A DNA stretch of 64,000 nucleotides, taken from contig NZ_SNXS01000003.1 of assembly GCF_004362525.1 (NCBI RefSeq), positions 682,001-746,000 of the forward strand. Direction: 5' to 3'. The notes under the pieces are model-generated. The model was not told the origin of the DNA and did no database searches. It saw only the letters and a program-made list of their open reading frames with translations. Positions 52,155 to 61,409 of the stretch are shown one piece after another. Position 1 is the stretch's first letter. Every line of letters begins with the position of its first letter. The stretch comes from Roseateles toxinivorans. GTDB lineage: Bacteria; Pseudomonadota; Gammaproteobacteria; Burkholderiales; Burkholderiaceae_C. Position numbers and translations under genes: made by a program.

Positions 52155-53308
52155 AGGGCCCGCGGCAACGTGCCCGGCAGCAGGATGTCGCGCCCCAAAT
52201 TCTGGATCTGCGTGTGGCCGCAGAAGGCCATCGTCAGGTCCAGCTCCTTGTGGATGATCTCCAGGCAGCGGGTCACGCCCGCCTCGCCCAGCGCGCCCAG
52301 GCCGTAGAGGAAGCTGCGGCCTATCAGCGTGCCGCGGGCGCCCAGCGCCCAGGCCTTGAGCACGTCCTGGCCCGAGCGTATGCCGCCGTCCATCCAGACC
52401 TCGATGTCCTTGCCCACGGCCTCGGCGATCGAAGGCAAAGCCTGGATCGATGACGGGGCGCCGTCCAGCTGGCGGCCGCCATGGTTGGAGACGATCAGCG
52501 CATCGGCGCCGCTGTTGACGGCCAGGCGGGCGTCCTCGACATCCATGATGCCCTTCAGTATCAGCTTGCCGCCCCAGCGCTTCTTGATCCATTCGACATC
52601 GGCCCAGCTTAAGGCCGGGTCGAACTGCTCGGCCGTCCAGGCCGACAGCGAGGACAGATCGCCCACGCCCTTGGCATGGCCGACGATATTGCCGAAGCTG
52701 TGGCGCTTCGTTCCCGCCATCCCCAAGCACCAGCGCGGCTTGGTCATCAGGTTGAGGATGTTGGCCAGCGTCGGCTTGGGGGGCGTGGACAGGCCGTTCT
52801 TGATGTCCTTGTGGCGCTGGCCGAGGATCTGCAGGTCCAGGGTCAGCTGCAGGGCCGAGCAATTGGCGGCCTTGGCTCTATCGATCAGCCGCTCGATGAA
52901 GTCGCGGTCGCGCATCACATAGAGCTGGAACCAGAACGGCGCCTTCGTTGCCTCGGCCACATCCTCGATCGAGCAGATGCTCATCGTCGACAGCGTGAAC
53001 GGCACGCCAAAGGCCTTGGCCGCGCGGGCGGCGAGGATCTCGCCATCGGCATGCTGCATGCCGGTCAGCCCGGTCGGGGCGATGGCCACCGGCATGGCCA
53101 CCGGCTGGCCGACCATGGTCGTACGGGTGCTGCGGTTCTCCATGTTCACGGCCACGCGCTGGCGCAGCTTGATGGCCTGGAAATCGCTCTCGTTGGCCCG
53201 GTAGGTGCCCTCGGTCCAGGAGCCGGCGTCGGCATAGTCGTAGAACATGCGCGGCACGCGCTTTTTGGCCAGGACGCGCAGGTCTTCGATGCAGGTGATC
53301 ACGGGCAT
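52151..53308 (-). CDS. FMN-dependent 2-hydroxyacid dehydrogenase (LldD/glycolate oxidase family)
   Basis: A 385-aa enzyme. Features are PRMFYDYADAGSWTEGTYRA (N-terminal FMN segment with Tyr), PVAIAPTGLTGMQHADGE, PFWFQLYVMRDRDF, LILKGIMDVEDARLAV with the conserved Lys, and ALIVSNHGGRQLDGAPSSI with the catalytic His and Arg. It oxidises L-lactate or a related 2-hydroxyacid. No membrane-binding insertion is evident. Its last codons lie in a REP-like element. A LysR gene lies upstream on the same strand and is a possible regulator. Confidence 0.92.
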   Translation of the reverse strand: MPVITCIEDLRVLAKKRVPRMFYDYADAGSWTEGTYRANESDFQAIKLRQRVAVNMENRSTRTTMVGQPVAMPVAIAPTGLTGMQHADGEILAARAAKAFGVPFTLSTMSICSIEDVAEATKAPFWFQLYVMRDRDFIERLIDRAKAANCSALQLTLDLQILGQRHKDIKNGLSTPPKPTLANILNLMTKPRWCLGMAGTKRHSFGNIVGHAKGVGDLSSLSAWTAEQFDPALSWADVEWIKKRWGGKLILKGIMDVEDARLAVNSGADALIVSNHGGRQLDGAPSSIQALPSIAEAVGKDIEVWMDGGIRSGQDVLKAWALGARGTLIGRSFLYGLGALGEAGVTRCLEIIHKELDLTMAFCGHTQIQNLGRDILLPGTLPRAL

Positions 53309-53379
53309 GGTCTGTCTCTAGTTCTGATTGCAACCAGCGTCATGCTAGGTCAGACCGGCAGCAGCGGCCAGAAAGATAT

Positions 53380-54297
53380 TCAGGTCTTGGCTGAACAATC
53401 CTCCGCCAGGCCCGCGCAGTGCCGGCCCAGCCATTGCGCGAACCGCTGCGCGCCGGGGCTGGCCTGATGGGTCAGCAGGTAGTAGGACTTGGCGGCAGGC
53501 ACCTGCAGATCGAACAGCCGCCGCAGCGCGCCGCTGCGCAGATAGGGGGCGGCCAGGCTGGGCCGGCCCAGGGCCACGCCCTGGCCGCAGACGGCCGCCT
53601 CCAGGGTCAGGCCCAGATCGACGAAGCGCGTGCCCCGGGCCGGCTCCGGCCAGTCCAGGCCGGCGGCGCGCAGCCAGGGCGTCCAGGGCTCCAGCGGCGT
53701 GCGCAGCAGCGGTGCCTGGGCCAGGTCGGCCGGGCGGCGCAGGGCGGGCAGGCGCTGCAGCAGGGCCGGCGCGGCCATCGGCGTGACCCAGTCCTGCATC
53801 AAGACCTGGCCCTGCTCGCCGATGGCGTCGATCTCGCCATTGCGTATCTCCAGATCGGCGGCCGGGCCGACCTCGTCCAGATAGGGCGTGCTCAGCAGCA
53901 GCTCCAGCTCCAGCTCGGGATGGGCCTCGGTGAAGCCGGGCAGGGCCGGCACCAGGATCTGCCGGGCGAAGGTGGGTGGTGCGGTGATGCGCAAGCGCTG
54001 CAGTCGCTGGGCGCTGCGGTGGTGCAGCGGTGTGGCGGCCAGCAGGGCCAGGGCGGCGCGTACCTGCTCCAGATACTCCTTGCCTGTGGCCGTCAGGGCC
54101 AGCGGCTTGAGCGTGCGGTCCAGCAGGGCGGCGCCCAGCAGTTCCTCCAGCGTGCTGATGCGCTTGCTGACGGCGCTGGCGCCGATGTGCAGGGCCTCGG
54201 CCGCACGCTCCAGGCTGCCCAGCCGGGCCGCAGCCTCGAAGGCGCGCAGGCCCTCGATCGAGGGAAAACGGGTGTCGGCGGCGCTGAGGTCTGGCAT
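53380..54297 (-). CDS. LysR family regulator (GcvA-like)
   Basis: A 305-aa regulator. The helix-turn-helix is SLERAAEALHIGASAVSKRI, then STLEELLGAALLDRTLKPLA. The effector domain covers about residues 95-295 (LRITAPPTFARQILVPALPG; ARGTRFVDLGLTLEAAVCGQ; GVALGRPSLAAPYLRSGALR), as in GcvA/AmpR-type proteins. ATG 54297 gives the family start; the frame is open to 54369. It lies 71 bases upstream of the hydroxyacid dehydrogenase gene on the same strand. Confidence 0.9.
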   Translation of the reverse strand: MPDLSAADTRFPSIEGLRAFEAAARLGSLERAAEALHIGASAVSKRISTLEELLGAALLDRTLKPLALTATGKEYLEQVRAALALLAATPLHHRSAQRLQRLRITAPPTFARQILVPALPGFTEAHPELELELLLSTPYLDEVGPAADLEIRNGEIDAIGEQGQVLMQDWVTPMAAPALLQRLPALRRPADLAQAPLLRTPLEPWTPWLRAAGLDWPEPARGTRFVDLGLTLEAAVCGQGVALGRPSLAAPYLRSGALRRLFDLQVPAAKSYYLLTHQASPGAQRFAQWLGRHCAGLAEDCSAKT

Positions 54298-54314
54298 GCC
54301 TAGCACTGTAGCGC

Positions 54315-56600
54315 TCAGGCGAGTATGGGCGTCGGGCCATCGCTCAGAGGCAGGCTCAGCGCCAGGCACAGCCCGCGCTCGCTGGGCAGCAGCTCGACGC
54401 CGCCACCCAGGCGCTTGACGATGTTTTGCACCATATACATGCCCAGACCGGAGCCACCCTGGCCGCGGCGGGTGGTGAAGAAGGCCTCGAACATCCGTGC
54501 CCGCACCTCGGCCGAGACGCCGACGCCATCGTCGCGGTAATGCAGCCGCGCCTCGCCGCCCAAGCGCTCGGCCGAGATGTGGATGCAGCCGCCCTGACCC
54601 TGCGGGAAGGCGTGGGTGAGGCTGTTCATGATCAGGTTCGAGAACACCTGGGTCAACAGGCCCGGGGGGAGGGTCATGCGCAGGCCGGCCTCGACCTCCA
54701 GCTCGACCCGCGCGCCACTCTTGCGCAGGGCCGGGCCGTGCACCGCCACCACCGAGCGCAGGTACTCGCCGAGCTCGAAGGTCTGCCGCTCCTCGGTGTT
54801 CTGGTCCACGGCGATGCGTTTGAAGTCGCCGACCAGCGCGGCGGCGCGCTGCAGATTGCGCTCCACCAGCTCGCCGCTGGCCCCCATCTGCTCCGACAGC
54901 GACAGCAGCTCGCTGCGGCTGACCCGGCCCGAGGCGATCAGCGTGGCCATGCGCCGGGCGGCGTCGCCCAGGCAGGAAGCGGCCGTGATGGCCACGCCTA
55001 TGGGGGTGTTGACGTCATGCGCGATGCCCGCCACGAGCCGGCCCAGCGAGGCGATCTTCTCGCGCTCCATCTCGGCCTTGGCCTGCTTGGCCTGCGCCAG
55101 ATCCAGGCTCAGCAGCAGGCGTTCGTAGATCTTGGCCACGTGGCTGGCGTTGAGCACATCGGTTCGGGCCCAGCTGCGGGCCTGGTGGCCGTGCTCCAGC
55201 CACAGCACGGCGCGCGGCCGCTGCTGCTGGTAGATCACCAGCTCGGCGCGCGACTTCGCGCCCGGGCTCAGCGCCTGCAGCTCGGCGTGGCAGGGGTGCA
55301 GGCGCAGGTCGGTGAGGGTCAGCGGCCCGTCCGTGCGCTCGAGCAGGGCCAGGTAGCCGGGGCAGCTGTCAGGGCTCAGCCACTGGCCGGGCGCATCGGC
55401 GCTGCTGAAGCGGCCGGTGCCGTCGACGTCCCACCAGAACAGCAGCCGGTCGACCCGCATCAGCGCCAGCACCTGCTCGCGGATCTCGTCGGCGGCGCTC
55501 AGCAGATCGGCGGGCGAGTCCACCGCCCAGTGGCGATTGGACAGGTTCAGCAGGCGCTCCTCCGCACTCTGGTGGCCCAGATCAAAGCGGGCCAGGGCCC
55601 CCAGACGCTCGGGCAGGCTCAGCCGGTAGAGCTCGGCCTCCACGGCCTGGTGCTGCCATAGATGGTCCAGCGCCTGGGGCAACTGTTGACTCGCCTGATA
55701 GAGGCGGGCCAGCGCCTTGTGGGCCGAGCTCTGCAGGCGCCGGGCGCCCAGCGTCTTGGCCAGCTGCAGACTGTGCTCGGCCACCGCTATCGCCTGCTGA
55801 TGGTCGGCGTCGGTGCTGGCCAGCTCGGCCAGCGTGGCGCTGGCCACTGCCTGCAGCCAGGTGTAGCCGCAGCGCACCGCCATCGCCAGCGCCTGACGGC
55901 AATCGAGCCTGGCCTGCTCATGCAGGCCCAGGGCCTCGGCGCAGCGCGACAGGTGCCAGAGGGCCTCGGCCTGGTAGTCGCGGTGGCGGGCGCGCTGTGC
56001 CGCGGCCTGGCCCTTGCGGAACTGCAGCTCGGCGGCAGCGAACTGGTTGCGGTTGAACAGCCCGACGCCCAGGTTGATGCACAGCTTGCTCTGCAGATAG
56101 TCGTCGCCAACCTCGCTCAGCATCTCGTCGGCGTTGGCGTGAAAGCGCTGGCCGGTCTCCCAGTCGTTCAGCGCATAGTGCAGCTGGCCCAGTCCGATGC
56201 GTGCGGCCACGCCGATGCGCACATGGCCCACCAGGCCGGCCAGGTCCACGGCGCTGGACCAGTGCAGCGTGGCCTCGCCATACTCGCCGCGTTGGTAGCG
56301 GATGCGGCCCAGCGCCTCATGCAGCAGTGCCGCATGGGCGGGCAGATGGCGGGCCCTGGCCAGCTCCAGTCCGGCCCCCAGCCGCTCCAGCAGCTCAATG
56401 GCACGGCCGCGGCGTTCCAGCACGAAGAACTGGCCGTACAGCGCCACCAGGGCCACGGCCGGCCGGCTCTCCGTGCATTGCTGCTCGAGGCGTTCATAGG
56501 GCTTCAGCGCCAGCATCGGATGGGCCAGGGCGAGGGCCTCCAACCGGGCCAGCAGCGCGGCTGCCCGGCCTGGTTGGGTATCGCTTGCGCTTTGCTGCAT
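54315..56600 (-). CDS. Orphan TPR-GAF-like sensor histidine kinase
   Basis: A 761-aa cytoplasmic kinase. AGGAGG seven bases before ATG 56600 fixes the start. Residues about 1-340 are helical repeats like TPR units (ALLHEALGRIRYQRGEYGEA; KLCINLGVGLFNRNQFAAAE). Residues about 350-490 look GAF-like. The kinase box is KIASLGRLVAGIAHDVNTPI with the acceptor His, and the ATP-binding part has FSNLIMNSLTHAF, DDGVGVSAEV and GGSGLGMYMVQNIVKRL. No receiver or regulator gene is adjacent. Signal and partner are unknown. Confidence 0.88.
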   Translation of the reverse strand: MQQSASDTQPGRAAALLARLEALALAHPMLALKPYERLEQQCTESRPAVALVALYGQFFVLERRGRAIELLERLGAGLELARARHLPAHAALLHEALGRIRYQRGEYGEATLHWSSAVDLAGLVGHVRIGVAARIGLGQLHYALNDWETGQRFHANADEMLSEVGDDYLQSKLCINLGVGLFNRNQFAAAELQFRKGQAAAQRARHRDYQAEALWHLSRCAEALGLHEQARLDCRQALAMAVRCGYTWLQAVASATLAELASTDADHQQAIAVAEHSLQLAKTLGARRLQSSAHKALARLYQASQQLPQALDHLWQHQAVEAELYRLSLPERLGALARFDLGHQSAEERLLNLSNRHWAVDSPADLLSAADEIREQVLALMRVDRLLFWWDVDGTGRFSSADAPGQWLSPDSCPGYLALLERTDGPLTLTDLRLHPCHAELQALSPGAKSRAELVIYQQQRPRAVLWLEHGHQARSWARTDVLNASHVAKIYERLLLSLDLAQAKQAKAEMEREKIASLGRLVAGIAHDVNTPIGVAITAASCLGDAARRMATLIASGRVSRSELLSLSEQMGASGELVERNLQRAAALVGDFKRIAVDQNTEERQTFELGEYLRSVVAVHGPALRKSGARVELEVEAGLRMTLPPGLLTQVFSNLIMNSLTHAFPQGQGGCIHISAERLGGEARLHYRDDGVGVSAEVRARMFEAFFTTRRGQGGSGLGMYMVQNIVKRLGGGVELLPSERGLCLALSLPLSDGPTPILA

Positions 56601-56683
56601 GCCTGCCTCCTGACCGGCGGACCGCCAACGAATATGGGCGCGTCCAAGCATACCCAAGCGCGCCGCCCGGCGGGCGTGCGGCC

Positions 56684-57925
56684 TCAAAACAGTGTCAGAT
56701 TCTGGGGCAGCGGCTCGGCCACCGCCCGGGCGGGGCGGGGTGTGCGGCGCCGGGCCTGCACATCGCCGGGCCGGCACAGGCCACCCATGCGCACGCCCAG
56801 CAGGCGCAGGCGCTGGCTCAGGTCCACCCGCTTCAGGCAGGCGCCAGCGGCGGCGCGTATCGCCTCGGCGTCCTGCACCGGCAGATCCAGGGTGAGGTCG
56901 CGGGTCACCGTGCGAAAACCCTCAAAGCGCAGCTTGATGCCCACCGTGCGGCCCAGATAGCCCTTGCGCTGCAAATCACCCGCCAGTTGCACGCACAGCC
57001 GGGTGAAGATCTCGCCCAGTTCGGCGCGGTCGTGCCTGGCATGCAGGTCGCGCTCGAAGGTGGTCTCGCGGCTGATCGACACCGGCTCGCTGTGCGTCAC
57101 CACCGGTCGCTCGTCGCGGCCGTGCGAGGCCTCGTGCAGCCAGGCACCGAAGCTGCGGCCGAACTGCTCGATCAGCCAGGCCGGGTCGGCCGCGGCCACC
57201 TCGCCGACGGTGTGAATGCCCAGCGTCGCCAGCCTGGCCGCGGCCTTTGGGCCGATGCCATTGATCTTGCGCGGGCTCATCGGCCAAATGCGGGACGGGA
57301 TGTCGTCCAGGGTCAGAATCGTCAGCCCGTCGGGCTTGTCCAGCTCGGAGGCGATCTTGGACAGCAGCTTGTTGGGCGTGATGCCGATCGAGCAGCTTAA
57401 GGCCGTGGCGCGCCGCACATTGTTCTTGATCTCCTGGGCCAGGGCGCGCACCCCGCCCAGCGGGTCGTGGCCGACGGCGTCGCGTGCGCCCGGCACATCG
57501 CCGAGATCGATATAGATCTCGTCTATGCCGCGATCCTCGATCACCGGGGCCAGCTCGGCCACCGCCGCCTTGAAGCGGCGGGAGTACATCCGGTAGGCGT
57601 CGAAATCCATCGGCAGCAGGATGGCGTCGGGCGCGCGCACCGCCGCCTTCATCAGGCCCATGCCCGAGTGCACGCCCAGATCGCGCGCCTCGTAGGTGGC
57701 GGTGGTGGTGACGCCGCGGCCGGTGTAGTCGCGCAGCCGGGCGTACTCGCGGCTGCCGTCCTCGCGCAGCACCGGTTCATGGCGCCGCCCGCCACCGATG
57801 ACCACCGGCTGGCCCTTCAGGTCGGGGTAGCGCAGCAGCTCCACCGACGCATAGAAAGCGTCCATGTCCAGGTGCGCGATCAGGCGTCCCGGTGGTGGGG
57901 GTGGAGCGTTCAGCGTTGCGGCCAT
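56684..57925 (-). CDS. dinB: Y-family DNA polymerase IV
   Basis: A 413-aa translesion polymerase. Catalytic motifs are IAHLDMDAFYASVELLRYPD and RGIDEIYIDLGDVP. The little-finger domain follows the HhH region (INGIGPKAAARLATLGIHTV). The extreme C-terminus QNLTLF fits the sliding-clamp binding motif. ATG 57925 is preferred over GTG 57949. I see no LexA-type CTGT-N8-ACAG box upstream, so SOS control is not evident. It is divergent from a secreted-protein gene across 71 bases. Confidence 0.95.
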   Translation of the reverse strand: MAATLNAPPPPPGRLIAHLDMDAFYASVELLRYPDLKGQPVVIGGGRRHEPVLREDGSREYARLRDYTGRGVTTTATYEARDLGVHSGMGLMKAAVRAPDAILLPMDFDAYRMYSRRFKAAVAELAPVIEDRGIDEIYIDLGDVPGARDAVGHDPLGGVRALAQEIKNNVRRATALSCSIGITPNKLLSKIASELDKPDGLTILTLDDIPSRIWPMSPRKINGIGPKAAARLATLGIHTVGEVAAADPAWLIEQFGRSFGAWLHEASHGRDERPVVTHSEPVSISRETTFERDLHARHDRAELGEIFTRLCVQLAGDLQRKGYLGRTVGIKLRFEGFRTVTRDLTLDLPVQDAEAIRAAAGACLKRVDLSQRLRLLGVRMGGLCRPGDVQARRRTPRPARAVAEPLPQNLTLF

Positions 57926-57996
57926 GCTGCATTGTGGCTGCGATGGCACCGGCTTTGCCTACACTGCCGTCTGTCCTCTTTCCGTCACCCCAATCG

Positions 57997-58539
57997 ATGC
58001 GTGCTGCTGCTTCAATCCTGCTGATGGGCCTGTACCTGCTGTGCAACGCCGCCCAGGCGCAGGAATCGGCCAGCCCCTGCGTGCTGGTGTTCGGTCATGG
58101 CCGCAATTTCGAGCCCGACCAGCCACAGCGCAACCAGCTGTGGGATGGTTTCAATCTGAGCTTCAACCAGCAGGTGGCGCTGGCGCTGCAGGCCGGCGGC
58201 CGCCGCGCGGTACCCCTGGTGCTGCCGGTGGAGGCCACCGACATCCAGCGCAATCAGCGCCTGCTGCTGGCCCAGGCGGTGTCCAGCGGCTGCAACCAGA
58301 TCCTGGAGACCTCGGTGTTCTCCGACCCCGAAGCCCTGATGCTGGTGGCCCGGCTGCGCATCTATCCCTTGCTGGGCAGCAAGGGCCCGCGGCTGGCCGG
58401 TTCGCTGCCGACCATAGGCGTGGCGAACTACACCAACCAGCGCGACTTTGCGCTCACGCCTCGGGTGCTGGGCCGTTTCCAGCCTGGGCCGCTGGGCCAG
58501 CTGATGGGGCAGGAGGCGCTGGAGCAGCTGGGGCCTTGA
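57997..58539 (+). CDS. Hypothetical secreted protein
   Basis: A 180-aa protein with a signal peptide (ASILLMGLYLLCNAAQAQ). The mature part has two Cys (SPCVLVFGHGRNF; VSSGCNQILETSVF) and an alternating beta/alpha look, with LVLPVEATDIQRNQRLLLAQ. No family is recognised. The next gene on the strand is also a secreted protein and could be co-transcribed across a 102-base gap. Confidence 0.78.
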   Translation: MRAAASILLMGLYLLCNAAQAQESASPCVLVFGHGRNFEPDQPQRNQLWDGFNLSFNQQVALALQAGGRRAVPLVLPVEATDIQRNQRLLLAQAVSSGCNQILETSVFSDPEALMLVARLRIYPLLGSKGPRLAGSLPTIGVANYTNQRDFALTPRVLGRFQPGPLGQLMGQEALEQLGP

Positions 58540-58641
58540 TCGGGGTCTTCGTACCGGTGCTGACCGCCTTCGTCGCATTGCCCCCCGGCGGGTAGGCGGT
58601 GATGCCAAGCTTGCGGCGCCACCACATTGAGGAGATCGACG

Positions 58642-59130
58642 ATGAAGCTTGCCAACCATGCCACGGCCGCAGCGGCCGCGGTGCTTGGCGTCATGATGGT
58701 CATGCCGGCATCGGCCCAGCCCGCCGCCCCGCTACAGGCGCTCGACCGTGATCCGCTGACGCTTCAGGTGGCCGAGGCCGAGCGGGCCTTTGCCCGCACC
58801 ATGGCGCAGCGCGATCTCGCCGCGTTTGCACAGTTCGTGTCGGAGGACGCCTTGTTCTTTGCCGGCCGCAAGACCCAGAAGGGGCGGGCCGAGGTGGTGG
58901 CGGCCTGGAAGCGCTTCTTCGACGGCGCCCAGGCACCGTTCTCCTGGGCCCCTGATCAGGTGGAGCTGGCCCCGGGCGGCCAGTTCGCCTACAGCACCGG
59001 CCCGGTCTGGGGGCCGGACGGCAAGCTGATCTCGCGCTTCAACACCGTCTGGCGCCTCGAGTCGCCAGGCGTCTGGCGGGTGCTCTATGACCGGGGCGAG
59101 GCACTGCCCTGCGACTGCGCCAAGCCCTGA
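58642..59130 (+). CDS. Exported SnoaL/DUF4440-like protein
   Basis: A 162-aa protein with GAGGAG upstream of ATG 58642 and a signal peptide ending near ASAQPA. The mature fold is NTF2/SnoaL-like (VAEAERAFARTMAQRDLAAF; VSEDALFFAGRKTQKGRAEV; TVWRLESPGVWRVLYDRGEA), close to DUF4440 proteins. The C-terminus has a CDC motif. Function is unknown; members include small-molecule binders and isomerases. Confidence 0.85.
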   Translation: MKLANHATAAAAAVLGVMMVMPASAQPAAPLQALDRDPLTLQVAEAERAFARTMAQRDLAAFAQFVSEDALFFAGRKTQKGRAEVVAAWKRFFDGAQAPFSWAPDQVELAPGGQFAYSTGPVWGPDGKLISRFNTVWRLESPGVWRVLYDRGEALPCDCAKP

Positions 59131-59135
59131 GGGCT

Positions 59136-59789
59136 TCAGCCCTGGCGGCGCTTCGCCATGAAGCCAAGCGCGGCCAGGCCGGCCAGCATCAGCGCATAGC
59201 TTTCGGGCTCGGGCACCGGCGCCAGGCTGTATTCGATATTGTTCATGCCCACGTTCCAGGCGGAGTTCTCCCACTCGATGACGATGCCGGCGCCGGAGTG
59301 CAGGTTGCCGAAGACAAAGTGCGTGGCGTTGCCGCCGGGCGAGCCCACCGTGCCGTCGTAGCTGAAGTTGTTGCCGCCCAGGGCGAACACGCGCACGTGG
59401 GTGCCGCGGCTGGTGTTGGGGTAGGCGCCCAGATCGAAGCCAAGCAGCGACACCATCTGGCCCGCGGCTGGCGTCAGCGTGATGCGGGCAAACGAGGCGC
59501 CGTCGCCGCCGTCGGCGAACACGGCGCTGGGCAGGTTGTTGTAGCCGGGTCCCCAGAAGTACAGGCTGGCCGGCACATTGTTGCTCACGCTGGTGTAGCT
59601 GACGTCCAGCATGCCGGCCACATCGCCATGGGCCTGGTTGATGCGCGAGTAGTTGCCGCAGGCGGTCATGGCCCCTGAGCCATCGACGGAGCCGGAGCAG
59701 ATGCCGTCCGGGAAGGCCAGCGTGTCGGCCAGGGCCGGCATGGACAGCGTGGTGGCGAGCAGGGCGGCCGGCAGCAGGGCAAAGCGCAT
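59136..59789 (-). CDS. PEP-CTERM exported protein (second copy)
   Basis: A 217-aa protein. GAGGAG precedes ATG 59789. The signal peptide is LLPAALLATTLSMPALA. Two Cys near the start (GICSG; TACGNYS) may pair. The C-terminal sorting tail is VPEPESYALMLAGLAALGFM, then AKRRQG. The body is Gly/Asn/Ser-rich and beta-structured. The open frame extends far upstream, but only this start gives a signal peptide. An AGGGGG-type inverted motif lies about 86 bases upstream. It is convergent with the DUF4440-like gene. Confidence 0.92.
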   Translation of the reverse strand: MRFALLPAALLATTLSMPALADTLAFPDGICSGSVDGSGAMTACGNYSRINQAHGDVAGMLDVSYTSVSNNVPASLYFWGPGYNNLPSAVFADGGDGASFARITLTPAAGQMVSLLGFDLGAYPNTSRGTHVRVFALGGNNFSYDGTVGSPGGNATHFVFGNLHSGAGIVIEWENSAWNVGMNNIEYSLAPVPEPESYALMLAGLAALGFMAKRRQG

Positions 59790-59865
59790 GGAAGTCTCCT
59801 CAGTCTGATGACTGGACGATAGCCCCATGCCCCGGCCTTGACCAGACCGGAAGCTGTACGAAGGG

Positions 59866-59884
59866 CCCCCTATCCAGGGGGGGC
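59866..59884 (-). promoter_or_regulatory. C/G-rich inverted motif upstream of the second PEP-CTERM gene
   Basis: In gene orientation it reads CCCCCCTGGATAGGGGG: CCCCCT and AGGGGG arms around GGAT, centred about 86 bases before the start codon. It is the most regular of the three related sites (27726-27738, 50288-50305 and this one). Confidence 0.55.
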
Positions 59885-59899
59885 TCCAGAGAGCGGGCT

Positions 59900-61300
59900 T
59901 CAGCCGGCCAGGCGCGCCCGGTGCCGTGCCACCTGCGCCCGAACCTGGGCCGGCGCCGTGCCGCCCAGGATGTTGCGGGCATTCAGCGAGCCGCGCAGCG
60001 ACAGCACCTCGAACACATCGGCCTCGATGGCCGGGTTGAAGGCCTGCAGCTCGGGCAGGCTCAGCTGCGACAGGTCCACGCCCTTGCCAATGGCCGTCTT
60101 CACCGCATGGGCCACCACCTCGTGGGCGTCGCGGAAGGGCAGGCCTTTCTTGGTCAGGTAGTCGGCAAGATCGGTGGCGGTGGCATAGCCCTTCAGCGCC
60201 GCCCGCTCCATCGCCTCGGGCTTGACGGTGATGCCGCCGGCCAGCTCGGCGAAGATGCGCAGCGTGTCCTTCAAGGTGTCCACCGTGTCGAACAGCGGCT
60301 CCTTGTCTTCCTGGTTGTCCTTGTTGTAGGCCAGGGGCTGGCCCTTCATCAGGGTGATCAGGCCCATCAGATGGCCGACCACGCGGCCGGTCTTGCCGCG
60401 GGCCAGCTCGGGCACGTCGGGGTTCTTCTTCTGCGGCATGATCGATGAGCCGGTGCAGAAGCGGTCCGCCAGGTCGATGAAGCCAAAGCTCTGGCTCATC
60501 CACAGTATCAGCTCCTCGCTCAAGCGCGAGATGTGGATCATCACGAGGCTGGCAGCAGCCGTGAATTCGATCGCGAAATCGCGGTCGCTGACGGCGTCCA
60601 GGCTGTTCTGGCAGACGCCGTCCATGGCCAGCGTCAGGGCCACGCGCTCGCGGTCCAGCGGATAGCTGGTGCCGGCCAGCGCGGCGGCGCCCAGCGGCAG
60701 GCGGTTGACCCGCTTGCGCACATCGGCCAGGCGCTCGGCGTCACGGCTGAACATCTCGACATAGGCCAGCAGATGGTGGCCGAAGCTGACCGGCTGGGCG
60801 ACCTGCAAATGGGTGAAGCCGGGCAGTATGACCTCGGCGTTCTTCTCGGCCACGTCCACCAGAGCCAGTTGCAGCGCCTGCAGCAGGCCCTGGATCGCGT
60901 CGATCTCGTCGCGCAGCCACAGCCGCACATCGGTGGCCACCTGGTCATTGCGCGAGCGGCCGGTGTGCAGGCGCTTGCCGGCGTCGCCGACCAGCTGAGT
61001 CAGGCGCGCCTCGATGTTCAGGTGCACGTCTTCCAGATCCAGCTTCCATTCGAAGCGGCCGGCCTCGATGTCTTCGGTGATCTGCGTCATGCCTTTTTCG
61101 ATGGAAGTCAGGTCCTCGGCGCTCAGGATGCCCTGCGCGGCCAGCATCTCGGCGTGGGCGAGGCTGCCGCTGATGTCGGCGCGCCAAAGGCGCTGGTCGA
61201 AGAACACGCTGGCCGTGTAGCGTTTCACCAGCTCGCTCATCGGCTCGGAAAACAGCGCGGACCAGGCTTGGGACTTCTTGTCGAGTTGGTTGTCGGACAT
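59900..61300 (-). CDS. argH: Argininosuccinate lyase
   Basis: A 466-aa enzyme of the fumarase/aspartase superfamily that splits argininosuccinate to arginine and fumarate. The signature is [20 protein letters not shown]. Other motifs are [20 protein letters not shown] and [20 protein letters not shown]. Length is normal. It is divergent from algZ across 109 bases; argH next to algZ-algR is also seen in pseudomonads. Confidence 0.97.
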   Translation of the reverse strand: MSDNQLDKKSQAWSALFSEPMSELVKRYTASVFFDQRLWRADISGSLAHAEMLAAQGILSAEDLTSIEKGMTQITEDIEAGRFEWKLDLEDVHLNIEARLTQLVGDAGKRLHTGRSRNDQVATDVRLWLRDEIDAIQGLLQALQLALVDVAEKNAEVILPGFTHLQVAQPVSFGHHLLAYVEMFSRDAERLADVRKRVNRLPLGAAALAGTSYPLDRERVALTLAMDGVCQNSLDAVSDRDFAIEFTAAASLVMIHISRLSEELILWMSQSFGFIDLADRFCTGSSIMPQKKNPDVPELARGKTGRVVGHLMGLITLMKGQPLAYNKDNQEDKEPLFDTVDTLKDTLRIFAELAGGITVKPEAMERAALKGYATATDLADYLTKKGLPFRDAHEVVAHAVKTAIGKGVDLSQLSLPELQAFNPAIEADVFEVLSLRGSLNARNILGGTAPAQVRAQVARHRARLAG

Positions 61301-61409
61301 GGCGGTTCGGGTGCCGCGTGGCCGTTGTGGCCAGCGGTAAAGGGAAGCGGGGAGTGGCGCCCATTCTATCGAGCGTCCTCCATGCGGGCGCCGCGGCTAA
61401 TATCGCGGC

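Noticed and set aside
57926-57996. Possible LexA box upstream of dinB
   Set aside because: No CTGT-N8-ACAG match with acceptable mismatches is present.
58575-58600. GC-rich CCCCCCGGCGGGTAGG upstream of the DUF4440-like gene
   Set aside because: It lacks the CCCCT/AGGGG arms and the 85-100 bp distance of the other three motif sites.
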